A DNA stretch of 64,000 bases, from contig NC_073343.2 in assembly GCF_027580225.2 (NCBI RefSeq), forward strand, positions 2,046,001 through 2,110,000, written 5' to 3'. Below are positions 40,346 through 51,700 of this stretch, piece after piece. The stretch is from Misgurnus anguillicaudatus. Lineage: Eukaryota; Chordata; Actinopteri; Cypriniformes; Cobitidae. The notes under the pieces are model-generated. The model saw only the letters and a list, made by a program, of their open reading frames with translations. It ran no database searches and was not told where the DNA came from. The translations under genes were made by a program, and so were the position numbers. The number at the start of each line of letters is the position of its first letter. Positions within the stretch are counted from its first letter, which is position 1.

Positions 40346-40535
40346 GTGGGTTTACAGTTAGGAGTTATACAGAGTGAGAATTTGAAGTTGGCGTGTTTTT
40401 TGGTCTGTTTTTGGCTTGATATTTGTGTGTTTTGGGCGTGTTATTTGTGTTTTTGGGCGTTTGTTCTTCTGCGTGTTTTGGTGGTGTTTGGTGTGTTTTG
40501 TTTTGTTTTATTTTTGTGTGTTTGGTATCTTCTTC

Positions 40536-43500
40536 ATGAAGATATATAGAAGGCCAAAAAAGCCCGCTGCGGTTAGCCGGCCATTCTTTGGCTGGCTAAT
40601 CGCGCGGGTTTTTTTGGCCATGTACAATTGGCTGGTCTCTTTCTTGGGACGCCAGCCTAGTACCGAGCCATTCTGCCGGGACCATAGCGGTGAAACGGAG
40701 GTCCACCGCGGACAATACAGCAGGCGTCCTCGGATGCCAGCTGTGGAGCCCGCGGTGATGCCTGTTCACCGTATTTCGGACACCGCGAGAGAGACCTGTA
40801 AGTAAACCCATTTCTTCTGTTATTAACTATAGAGTCAAATGACATGTGTTTATTATATTTGTGTTAATCAGAGTTTGACATGAACTGTGTAAGTGAGTCA
40901 GTATCTGTAACTAAAAAGTCGTTTAAAGTGTAAAACTCAGTTATCGTTTTGTTACTATACTAACGTTAACTTAAAAACTTGACAGTTACTTTAAACCCAT
41001 GGGTAACGCTTCATATTAAGACCCGCAATGTACCGGGTAATTAAACATCATTTACAACGTACCTATTTGTAACAACAGAGTACCTTTATAGTACACAATA
41101 CTTGTAGGTATAAGGGAACAATATGATACGTTTGGGGTAATAAGGTGGTAAAATATGGAAAATTATAAATTATTTATACTTGAAGTATTTTACCCTTACA
41201 AAAAGTCCTGTGTTAATCCTGTGATACTGCTTCGGTACAACAAGAAACTACCACACAAAAAATGATTGGAGCTAAATATGACAGGATTACCACAGCACTT
41301 TTTTGTTGTATTGTATCACACGAATTTACCATTAGATGCCATATGTGGTTTTTCTGTTGTATTGTGTGGTAAAACCAAAGCTTTTGGACAGAGTTAAATA
41401 CAACATGATTACCACAGAACATTTTTTGTAACTATTGTAATATTACTTGGTATGTATGACTAAGGGGCGATATTATTATAAATCAGCTGGACTTTTGCTA
41501 TTTAAATCATATCAGTAATATAGGCTACTAAAAAGTGATGTGCTGTTATATTTTATTTGACGACGTGGCTCGTAGGCATCGACTGTATACAATATACTTT
41601 CTTCAGGTAAGTAGGGAATAAGAAAAATGTACAAAAAAATTATTAAATAATTTATACATCATTTCCCCAGATATTTGCCTAAGTCGTACATACCATGTAA
41701 TATTACAATAGGTACACTGTAGTTATAAAATACTTATAAATAATTTATAAAGTATAAATAATTGATAATTTTCCATATTCTTACCACCCTATTACCCCAA
41801 AATAAATCTATTGTTACCTTATACCTACAAGTATGTACTTTAAAGTTACTCTGTTGTTACAAATAGCTATGCTTAATTATGCCGTACATTGCGGGTCGTA
41901 ATATAAAGCGTTACCAAACTCCGTTGTTAATGTTGTTGACATTGCATGTTCTTCTCACACCTGACTTAATCTCAAATGGACACTTCTGGACAATATACTG
42001 GAAGAAAGAATGATCTTGTTGTTCTCCTTAACTCTTATACTGTAAAACTCATAAAATGCTTTTCATATACAGGTCCAGTGTTAAAAGCCCAGAAACCTGT
42101 TTTGAAGTTTTCTGCAGCTTCAAACAAAGGCGGTCTCAGTAAAGGGTAAGATAAAACATTCACAGTAAATAATATAAAGAATCAGTTGAAATGCATGAAC
42201 TTGTTAATGCAGGGGTACCCAAACTCTGTCCTGTGGGGCGGTTGTCCTACAGGGTTTAGCTCCAACTCGCCTCAGCTTGCCTGGCAGTTTCTAGTATGCT
42301 TAGTAAGATGTGTTTGATTAGGGTTGGAGCTAAACTCTGCAGGACACCCACCGACTTTGGGTACCCCTGTGTTATAATGTCAGTTGGCTTGTAATGATTC
42401 AGATGAGTGCTGAAGGAAACATTTGTCTATTGGTCTATTAGAAGGCACTAAATTCATCAGAGAATATTGCAATGTTTCCTTTTAACATTTGTAATTTCAT
42501 GTTTTAAACAAAAAAATATGTTTAGCTGTAAATAAAAAATTACATTGTACTTGAGTGTTTGCACAAACAGATTTTATTACATGTTTTATTTGTATTTATA
42601 GACCTTCTATGAGCTATCCAGGATCCCTGGGACTAACTCCTCACAAGCGTCCCACTTGTACTTCACAGGTTAGAGTTTTACCAGAGCCCTTATCATAACT
42701 AGTGCCAAGTTACAAAGAAATTGAATGTGCATGTATTAATTCTCTGTTTTCTGCATTTCCAGCCAAGTGGGACAAAGCTAGTTGAGGAGTTCCCTCCAGG
42801 AGGTCCGTTGGATGCTCGAGAAGGTCCTTTGTTGTCTCGCGGTTTGTCCACCCACCAAAGTAAGTTTGAAATGTTCTAATACATATTTATTAAGATTCGA
42901 GGGCTTCACAATTGTTCTTTAACTTGTAATTTTTATTCTTGCTTATCAGGGTTTGCCCAGCCGAGTGGTCGAAGGCCAGGCCCGGGCAGGATTCAGTCTG
43001 CGAAAATCTCGCAGGTTTAAATTTGATCATAACTAGTTCAATTTTAAGTTAAAAAGTAGTTTAATGATCATTTGTTAATTCTCAGTTTGTTATTTTCCTG
43101 CAGACTGTTACTGTGACGTATGAGGAGGTGGATGCGAGCTTTAGGCAGAGATCTAATGCTCCGTGAGTTCAGCTATTAACCTTTTGTTATACTTAATCAT
43201 TTGTAATATTTGTTTTAGCCATGTTTATGTAAATATGGTAACAGCAATTGGGTAGTCCCTGAATATTTTTATATTTATTTATATATATATATAGACCAGT
43301 ACGCCCCCTCATATGTCCGGTACCTGCCCGGGTTACCAGACGACCCATGGCCGCTCGTCCGCCCGTCCGGTCCTCAGAGGACATCTGTAAGTTATTAAAA
43401 AATTCATTTAAATTTCAATCAGTTTTTCTTATATGCACATTTGTTCTTAAAATCGTAACTTTTAGTCTTACTGACATTATTTTTATTCTTGCTTATCAGG

Positions 43501-46500
43501 TTTAGCTCAGCCTGAGATTGTGGCCGCGGGTGCGACCGGCAGAGGGCCGGCAGAGGGCCAGCAGAGGGCAGGTTGCGCACGCTCCTCTGGGGGCCGCGCC
43601 CGCTCCTCTGGCGGTCCTGGCCCTCAGCCGGTCGTGCCGTCGGCCGGCCCTCAGCGGGTGCTGCCGTCGGCCGGTCCTTTGCCGGTCCTGCCGACGGCCG
43701 CTCCGTTGACGGTCCTGCCGACGGCCACTGCGACCCGCGTCCGATCTTGTGAAGGCCCCACTAGTGCCCGGGTTACCAGACGACCCATGGCCGCTCGTCC
43801 GCCCGTCCGGTCCTCAGAGGACATGTGTAAGTTATTAAAAAATTCATTTAAATTTCAATCAGTTTTTCTTATATGCACAATTGTTCTTAAAATCGTATCT
43901 TTTAGTCTTACTGACATTATTTTTATTCTTGCTTATCAGGTTTAGCTCAGCCTGAGATTGTGGCCGCGGGTGCGACTGGCAGAGGGCCAGCAGAGGGCCG
44001 GCAGAGGGCAGGTCGCGCACGCTCCTCTGGGGGCCGCGCCCGCTCCTCTGGGGGCCGCGCCCGCTCCTGTGGGGGTCGCGCCCACTCCTCTGGCGGTCCT
44101 GGCCCTCAGCCGGTCGTGCAGTCGGCCGGCCCTCAGCGGGTTCTGCCGTCAGGGGGTCCTTTGCCGGTCCTGCCGACGGCCGCTCCGTTGCTGGTCCGGC
44201 CGACGGCCACTGCGACCCGCGGCCGATCCTGTGAAGGTCCCACCCGTGCCCGGGTTACCAGACAACCCATGTCCGCTCGTCCGCCGGTCCAGTCCTCAGA
44301 GGACATCTGTAAGTTATTAAAAAATGCACTTAAATTTCAATCAGTTTTTCTTATATGCACAATTGTTCTTAAAATCGTAACTTTTAGTCTTACTGACATT
44401 ATTTTTATTCTTGCTTATCATTTTTAGCTCAGCTTGAGATTGTGGCCGCGGGTGCGACCGGCAGTGGGCCGGCAGAGGGCCAGCAGAGGGCAGGTCGCGC
44501 ACGCTCCTCTGGGGGCCGCACCCGCTCCTCTGGGGGCCGCGCCCGCTCCTGTGGGGGTCGCGCCCGCTCCTCTGGCGGTCCTGGCCCTCAGCCGGTCGTG
44601 CAGTCGGCCGGCCCTCAGCGGGTTCTGCCGTCGGCCGGTCCTTTGCCGGTCCTGCCGACGGCCGCTCCGTTGCTGCTCCGGCCGACGGCCACTGCGACCC
44701 GCGGCCGATCCTGTGAAGGTCCCACCCGTGCCCGGGTTACCAGACGACCCATGGCCGCTCGTCCGCCGGTCCAGTCCTCAGAGGACATCTGTAAGTTATT
44801 AAAAAATGCACTTAAATTTCAATCAGTTTTTCTTATATGCACAATTGTTCTTAAAATCGTAACTTTTAGTCTTACTGACATTATTTTTATTCTTGCTTAT
44901 CAGGTTTAGCTCAGCTTGAGATTGTGGCCGCGGGTGCGACCGGCAGAGGGCTGGCAGAGGGCCAGCAGAGGGCAGGTCACGCACGCTCCTCTGGGGGCCG
45001 CACCCGCTCCTCTGGGGGCCGCGCCCGCTCCTCTGGCGGTCCTGGCCCTCAGCCGGTCGTGCAGTCGGCCGGCCCTCAGCCGGTCGTGCAGTCGGCCGGC
45101 CCTCAGCGGGTTCTGCCGTCGGCCGGTCCTTTGCCGGTCCTGCCGACGGCCGCTCCGTTGCTGCTCCGGCCGACGGCCACTGCGACCCGCGGCCGATCCT
45201 GTGAAGGTCCCACCCGTGCCCGGGTTACCAGACGACCCATGGCCGCTCGTCCGCCCGTCCGGTCCTCAGAGGACATCTGTAAGTTATTAAAAAATTCATT
45301 TAAATTTCAATCAGTTTTTCTTATATGCACAATTGTTCTTAAAATCGTAATTTTTAGTCTTACTGACATTATTTTTATTCTTGCTTATCAGGTTTAGCTC
45401 AGCTTGAGATTGTGGCCGCGGGTGCGACCGGCAGAGGGCCGGCAGAGGGCCAGCAGAGGGCAGGTCGCGCACGCTCCTCTGGGGGCCGCACCCGCTCCTC
45501 TGGGGGCCGCGGCCGCTCCTGTGGGGGTCGCGCCCGCTCCTCTGGCGGTCCTGGCCCTCAGCCGGTTATCTGTAAGTTATTTAAAAATGTATTTACATTT
45601 CAAACAGTTTTTCTTATATGCACAAATGTTCCCAAAATCATAATTTTTAGTGTTACTGCCATTATTTTTATTCTTGCTTTTATTCTTGCTCCTCTGCCAG
45701 TTCCACCGTGGGCTGCTCCGGCCACTTCCGGCCACTTCATCTTTACTTCAGTAGCTCAGTAAGTTTAACAAATTCTAAAGTGTTTAGGTTGAACATTTGT
45801 AAAATTACGTTTTGCTTTAGGGATTTTACAAATAGCAAATGTTAAGTGTTGGAATATTTGCAGCAACAGCTCTTAACAATATTGTTTTATTTTATGTATT
45901 TATAGACCTTCCCTTCCACAAGTGCAGCCAGCACCAGCATGTGCGCCCCACAAGCGCCATGCTGGTGCTATGTCACAGGTAAAAATTTGTCCTAAACAAA
46001 ACTAATGTCAATCTATATGTAAAATGTAGTGTAATATACATGCATTCAATCTTTGTTTGTTTATATTTACAGGAGATACAGACGAGAAAAAGGGCAAGAT
46101 TGACGCCTCCTCCTCAGTATGTTTATCAAGTTCTCTCTGTTTTAACTCAAAAATTTATAATGTAATGTTTAGCTGTTTCAACATTTTTATAGACAGCAGT
46201 TGTTTAACGTCTGAATGTTTGTAAAAACAGGTCTTAATTATATTGTTTTATGTATTTATAGACCTTCCTCTACACAAGCTGTCCTTTCAGAGGTAGAAAT
46301 TTACCTAAACATATCTACTGCCAATTTATATCTAATGTGTAGTGTAATATGCATGTATTACATCTCTATTCTCTTTTGTCTTTGCAGCAAAAAAGAAGAA
46401 AAAGAAGGAGGAGAAGGCAAAGGCGAAATCGGGCTATTCAGTAAGTCTCAGCAAGTCTAGCAAAATCTCAGTTTTAACAAAAGTTTAATGTTTGACTGTT

Positions 46501-46787
46501 TGCAGAAATGAAGAATATTGCTGGTCATTAAGAAATGTGTTTTATGTATTTATAGACGTGCACTTCAAGCCCAGAGTGCATCTACTCTCCAGGCTTCGTC
46601 TAGCACTGCGGTCTCACAGGTAAAAATTTACCAGAGCCCTGAATATAACAAGTGTCATGTTATATTTAATATGTAGAGTGACGTACATGCATTAAATCTC
46701 CATTTGTTTTATTTTCAGGCTTCAATAAGCAGTGCTATAGACAGCCTGGAGAGAAAGCTGTTTTGCTTGTCCGTTCACAAAAAATGA
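40536..46787 (+). CDS. Copy B: intact 19-exon gene for an unrecognised 906-aa tandem-exon repeat protein
   Basis: Exons: 40536-40797, 42073-42145, 42602-42668, 42763-42859, 42950-43014, 43104-43162, 43295-43386, 43500-43826, 43940-44308, 44428-44790, 44904-45278, 45392-45571, 45701-45758, 45906-45978, 46073-46116, 46262-46292, 46388-46440, 46556-46619, 46719-46787. Total 2721 nt; all GT-AG, all phases compatible, 906 aa plus stop. Seen: a basic start KIYRRPKKP, then a hydrophobic aromatic segment (17-38, FFGWLIARVF...) that could be a membrane or amphipathic helix; linker exons with SLGLTPHKRPTC and TVTVTYEEVDASFRQRSNAP; residues about 239-776 formed by five homologous exons (LAQPEIVAAGATGRG...ARSSGG...PQPVV-SAGPQRVLP...RSSEDIC); a C-terminus with APHKRHAGAMSQ, TRKRARLTPPP and an 18-residue cluster QKRRKRRRRRQRRNRAIQ. 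The basic motifs suggest a nuclear, perhaps nucleic-acid-binding or nuclear-envelope, protein. This is inference; I recognise no family. Confidence 0.8.
41002..41915. mobile_element. MITE in intron 1 of copy B (GGTAACGCTTCATATTAAGA ends)
   Basis: The ends GGTAACGCTTCATATTAAG and the complement of ACGACCCGCAATGTAC...GCGTTACC pair over more than 80 bp, with mirrored ACTTGTAGGTATAAGG and CCTTATACCTACAAGT inside. Copy C retains only the part from the position equivalent to 41487 onward, so the copy C breakpoint lies inside this element. Confidence 0.75.
42210..42369. mobile_element. 160-bp MITE with CAGGGGTACCCAAA ends, intron 2 of copy B
   Basis: The ends CAGGGGTACCCAAACTCTG and TTTGGGTACCCCTG are inverted repeats, and AGGGTTTAGCTCCAAC mirrors GTTGGAGCTAAACTCT. 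The orthologous insertion is in copy C (56391-56554), so it predates the duplication. Confidence 0.8.
42746..42773. other. 28-bp inversion block over the exon 4 acceptor (copy B orientation)
   Basis: This block holds the last part of intron 3 (TTTTCTGCATTTCCAG) and the first 11 nt of exon 4 (CCAAGTGGGAC). Copies A (2780-2807) and C (57569-57596) carry its exact reverse complement between identical flanks. The palindromic boundary bases G and C make the breakpoints precise to the base. Confidence 0.9.
43387..45571 (+). repeat. Tandem exon-intron repeat array of copy B (five units of about 440-488 bp)
   Basis: Exon starts 43500, 43940, 44428, 44904 and 45392 are spaced 440, 488, 476 and 488 nt. 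Each intron is nearly the same 113-nt sequence, from GTAAGTTATTAAAAAA to TTCTTGCTTATCAG. Exons are 327, 369, 363, 375 and 180 nt, all multiples of three and phase 1-1, so whole units can be gained or lost without breaking frame. The last unit is cut short inside the PQPV block. Confidence 0.9.
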
Positions 46788-46847
46788 AGTTGAGGGCAGC
46801 AGCAGCAGCAGAAAGCTTCAATGAAGCCCCCCCGCCCCAAAAAATAC

Positions 46848-46853
46848 AATTAA
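46848..46853 (+). terminator. Possible poly(A) signal of copy B
   Basis: ATTAAA about 60 nt after the stop codon at 46785-46787. It is the nearest variant signal; no canonical AATAAA was seen immediately downstream. Confidence 0.3.
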
Positions 46854-46899
46854 ACAATTTAAGGACCTGAAACTTGAGATCATTGCTTTACAACTTTTT

Positions 46900-49020
46900 A
46901 AACTTATTACTCAGTTAGCTGGATTTCATTGTTATTTTTTGGGTTCTTTGATCTATTTGTTTCTTAGAATCACATCCTGTAGTTGCTGTCAAGCAACAGA
47001 TTCAAACGTTAAAACCTGTCCGGGATCAGGTTTAGTTCAACAATAATAACAGCTTATCAGTATCAGAGGTGATGGGGGAAGTCTGTCACATGCGTGTCCT
47101 CTCCATGTTATTAAGAGAAATCTGTTGAGGATGGTGTGATATGAGATTTCTGAATTCAACGTGTAAAATGAGAAAAAAGTTGAGAGAGAGAGAGAGAGAA
47201 ATTTGATGAGAAAAAAATGAAAAAGAAATTTGACTCAGACAAAAGGTCCTCCATTCTTTTATAATAGTAACATTAAAACAGGTTAGATTACAGATGAGTA
47301 CAGTGTTCAAGCTTAAAATCAGGTAAACAATTCAAGATGTCAGGATCTACAGCCATACATTTTACATTACATTAACATTAACTCATTAGCAGATGTCATG
47401 AGTTGCAGGGTTTCTTCTCATGGTTCCCAAATGGCTACAGACAGACAGCTGTATATTCTGTTTGATAACCGTATATCCTCCAGCAATGAAGAAGCTCAAA
47501 GCTGGAAGTTTTATGTGAAGACGTGGCAGACAGAAATACTAATCGTGCATCATGAAGTGTTATACAGTAAATTATTAATGCGTTTTGTTCGTTGATTTAT
47601 ATGGATTTGTTTTAAATATTTAATTTTATTCATTTTCTTTATTGTTTTGTTGAAAGATCAGTCTAAAGACTCGTATGTTTAACTAAGCGTTCACCTGATT
47701 TATTGCCTAAACATGTTTTCATTTCAATATAAGCTTGACCCGAACCAAACGCACATCTATCTTACTGTAAAAACTGTACATTATATCAGCAGCCTTCAGA
47801 CTAACTTGTTTTTTCTGCATTTCTCATCCTTTTGTTCCCAAAGAGACATGAAGAGACTGACAGATCCAGCTCCGGTTCAGTGTGATGCTCAATGATGACT
47901 GCAGCCATAGAGTCAACCAGAAGCAATGAAATCTGTGATGATCAAGCCTTTAACTTTGCATCCCATGATCTGCCGCCAATGAATGTGACGCCATTGCATT
48001 CATTTTGTTATCTTACATCCAGCTGAGAGGGACTTTCGGCCACATAAAAATATTCAGATAATCATCCCATCATATATTAATTCTCATGATGTATTTTAAG
48101 TACTAATGTAAAAATATGTTTATGGTTTTATTATTTTCACAGATAAGTGATGCGGTGTGAGGATGAGACCTTCCACATGCTCCTGAAGTGTGATGCAGAA
48201 ACGAAATCGGAGGATTTATCTGTCTCTGACCACAACTACACCTAAAAATCACAGCTGAACCTGAAGCCACCTACATCTGATATGACACAACAGGGCTGTT
48301 TCCCAGATGGGCTTATTCTAGTACCAGACTAAAATGCAAATGTGAGCTGCCATCATTTTGTACTGACATCTCAACATATATCAGTGTTTTGTCTCAAGAT
48401 GCACACCAGTATCGTTTTTAATATATATATTTTTTAAACTACTTAAATTTGGTCACATATTAAAACATTTTATTTGATTAAGGGGCAGATTCCCAAAGAG
48501 GGATTAGATTAATCCAGAACTAGGTCTTAGTTATATTACGACATTTAAGTAGTTTTTACAAACATACCTGACAAAATAACAATACTGGGTGCATCTTAAA
48601 ACAAAACATTGGCACTGATATATGTTAATGTCAATACAAGAGGTTTTTAAATATATTTAGATTTTTTTGTTAAACGAAGGCAACTCAAACATGTATTGTA
48701 GTCTGGGACTGAGATAAGCCCTGTATGGAAAACCACCCCTAAATATCTACAGTATCTAACAGGTGGTAAACTTGGCCTGTTTAATGAAAATATTGAATTG
48801 ATGTTATTTCTTGACACTAAACATTTCTGTTGGTTTTCATAGTGAGATCCAAATAATTTTAATGTTGGAGCACACACGCACAAATATATTGAATGACATT
48901 TTATTCATTATGTTTAAACACTTTGGGGCTATTTCCCAGACAGGGATTAGACTAGTCCTAGTCTGTCCAAATTGAGGCACTTTGTTTTGCCCCAAAATGC
49001 ACACAAGTAATGTTTTAAGT
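46900..49020. other. Spacer between duplicated units, no gene recognised
   Basis: It contains a (GA)n run at 47186-47206 and TTTCCCAGA-type repeat copies near 48297-48745 and 48929-49030. Small open frames such as 47398-47595 and 47713-47895 lack splice context or family similarity. Confidence 0.4.
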
Positions 49021-50598
49021 AGGGCATGTTGGTAACACTTTACAATAAGGTTCATTAGTTAACTACATTAGTTAACATGAACTAATAATGAACTGCACTT
49101 ATAAAGCATTTATTAATCTTGGTAATGTTAAATTCAACAATTACTAATACTTTATTAAAATCTTGTTAACGTTAGTCAATGCACTGTGAACTAACATGAA
49201 CAAACAATTTAAAGATTTATTTCTATTAACTAACATTAACAAAATTTAATAAATACTAATACTGTAACAAATGTATTGCTGATGGGTTCATGTTAGGTAA
49301 TACATTAACTAATGTTTGTTAAAACTAGTTATACATATATATAATTATATTATTATATATAATTATATATACTAGTTATATATATATATTTTAAACTAAG
49401 GCGGATACAAATAAATATTGAAACATTTGAGCCAAAAAAATAATTCAGGTGTATGTAGGCCTAATATACATGTATGGTAATCAGCTGTGCATCTTGACAT
49501 CAGAGGTGGGTAGTATTGAATTACATTTAAATTGTTATATTTTCTTGCGTAATTTTTTTACGTTTAAACATTAAGTTTTTGTAACTAATACTTTTAGAGT
49601 ATATTTAAAGATGGATACTTTTACTTAAGTACATTTCTAGTGGAAAAGAATGTACTTTTATTCTGCTACTGTCAAATGGTAATGATTAATAAATATTAAT
49701 ATAGCCACCTGAGTCCCAGCAATTCATTTTTGTCTTTTGTACAGTATAATGAACATGAGTTTCAGACCTCTAACTTAAGTCAAGCACAATTTGTTCAACC
49801 TATTTGAATCATACTGTTCGGTCCAGAGGACATCCTCTGGGTCTTATATGGGGACACAAACTTTCTTTTCAAAACAACACCAGGATTTTGTTCTTATGTT
49901 TGGTTCCCTTAATAGGTAGTAACTTCTATGGCAGATGTTGAGAAGTTTTTAAATAAAATAATTTTTAACACTTATACTGTAAAATACTTATATTCTGGGT
50001 CCAAAACATTTCCTGGAGTAGATACATTTTTCTTGTATTCTGTTGCCTTTATTGTTTTATAGCCTAAGAGCTTTGTTTACCTTGTTTTGTTGTAGCGCAA
50101 CAGGCGAAAGTAGTGAAAACACGAAATGGAGTTTAAATTATATGGACTCATAGGCCAAATGGAATGGATTTGAGGAAGCAGCAGCGTGAAAGTCAAAACG
50201 CGGAACGGAGTTTAATTTATTAGATCATTTATTCTTAAAAAGTGCGTATATAATGACTCCGGTGCGCATTGTTCCAGCAAATCTCTGAAACTCTCACAAA
50301 ATGTGAGTTAATAAAACATCTCTATTGTGTGTTTGTGTTTTATGAGATGGTTTAAGGGTGTTGTTAATGTCAAGGGGTGAAACAATAAAGCAAGAAGCAT
50401 ATTAGCCATCATATTTTAGGAAATTTGTAATCATCATCTCTTCTAAACCCAAGGATGTTAAATATTTATGTGCCTGCCATGATCAAATCTTCATTATGAA
50501 ATTTTACCTTGAGAAATAGTTCATGCTTTTGTGCAATGCTCCACTAGTAGACACCATGAAATGTTACATTATAATTAAGACAATATTAACACAGACAA

Positions 50599-50602
<4 letters not shown>

Positions 50603-50635
<33 letters not shown>

Positions 50636-50636
50636 A
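50603..50636. repeat. (CA)n(GA)n microsatellite
   Basis: ACACACACAC followed by about 12 AG dinucleotides. The Arg/Glu repeats in the overlapping open frame are artefacts. Confidence 0.9.
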
Positions 50637-51004
50637 AATGAGCTAAATGAGGGAGATATGATATGTCCCAATAGAGTCATCAGTTTTATCACAGTATTTG
50701 GCATTGCATTTCACCCTAAGCAGATACAAACGCTGCTTCCTACATTACACGAAGTGTAATTTGTCTATTCTCTGCTATAGGACTAAGTTACATCAAACAA
50801 ACCCCAGGCTGTGTTACATTATTTATGCCAGTGTCTCACATGAGGACAGTTTTGCCACAGGCAATGATGAAAATGATATAACATTTAGTTATCCTCTATA
50901 ATAGACTTCCAATATTTATAAAGGTACAATGTTCAAATTAAAACAAGAGAGAATAATGCTCATTTATCAATTTTTATTTAGGGTCTTCTTTAAATTTAGA
51001 AGAA

Positions 51005-51188
51005 TCTGAAGTACGGTATCGGAAACGTCACTCACGTCACACGCGGGGTGGGTTCAAAACGCGCGACTCGGCCAATAGCGTTGAAGAAAACTTAAAAGTT
51101 CGTCCCACTTTCCTACGTCATTTTTTCAGCGCGGGAGATTCGAGCAAGCGCGTCGCATAATACTGAAAGTTGCCGCCAAACCTAAGCT
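51005..51188 (+). promoter_or_regulatory. Orphan CpG promoter with a first-exon-like end
   Basis: CpG-rich against AT-rich flanks. It contains two CACTCACGTCAC-like motifs, a CCAAT box (GGCCAATAG), ACGTCA and an E2F-like TTTCAGCGCGGGA. It ends in a consensus donor AAGCT|GTAAGT at 51189. No coding exon follows within 2 kb. It lies only in the right duplicated unit, upstream of copy C, which lacks the ancestral promoter and exon 1. Confidence 0.45.
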
Positions 51189-51700
51189 GTAAGTACTGTT
51201 TTATGTAAACATTTATGGATCATTTATCGATGTTTTGTTGTTCGATGATAAATGTGTAATCTGATGCGTAGCCAATTATAGACTCGTTTGAAACACGTGT
51301 TGTGTGCCGTTTGTTATTGTTAATATGCAGAGAAGGAAATGCGCCGCTAACGTTACATTTAAAGCTTCTTTATGCGTCAAATATTGATTTTAATAACTGT
51401 TTTTAAAGCGTTTCAGCGTAATTTGTTTGTAGAAAAGGGTTGTTCTTGAATGACTTTCCTCCGCTGTCTTGACAAATAAATCCATAAGACATTATGGAGT
51501 AAAATATTACTGAAACAAACCCACGTGACTAAAATGGTGTCAAGTGGAAGTTTATAAAAGCCATTTTCTTTTAGGTACATTACCAAGTAAACTTATAGTT
51601 ATCGTAACTAGATATGTTGTGTGAGTATACTGGAATATATTGTTTGTTATTGTAAAATAACTATAGAAATAAGTGGTAGCATATTTCTATAGTTATGTAT

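Noticed and set aside
40346..40535. Upstream in-frame extension of copy B with a very hydrophobic Phe/Val/Cys-rich N-terminus (ATG at 40416)
   Set aside because: The peptide simply mirrors the G/T-rich leader composition. The ATG at 40536 begins normal codon usage, so I treat the upstream part as 5' UTR, though a uORF or extended start is not excluded.
43387..45571. Regularly spaced repeats suggesting a CRISPR array or satellite
   Set aside because: Units are 440-488 bp with exon and splice signals, in an animal nuclear genome; spacer-repeat logic does not apply.
40536..46787. Identification of copy B as POM121 or another nucleoporin, because of the N-terminal hydrophobic segment plus basic nuclear-type motifs
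   Set aside because: No FG repeats and no alignable block with the POM121 sequence I can recall; the resemblance is in architecture only.
47398..47895. Two short plus-strand ORFs in the spacer between units
   Set aside because: No recognisable domain, no convincing splice sites, and codon content like the AT-rich surroundings.
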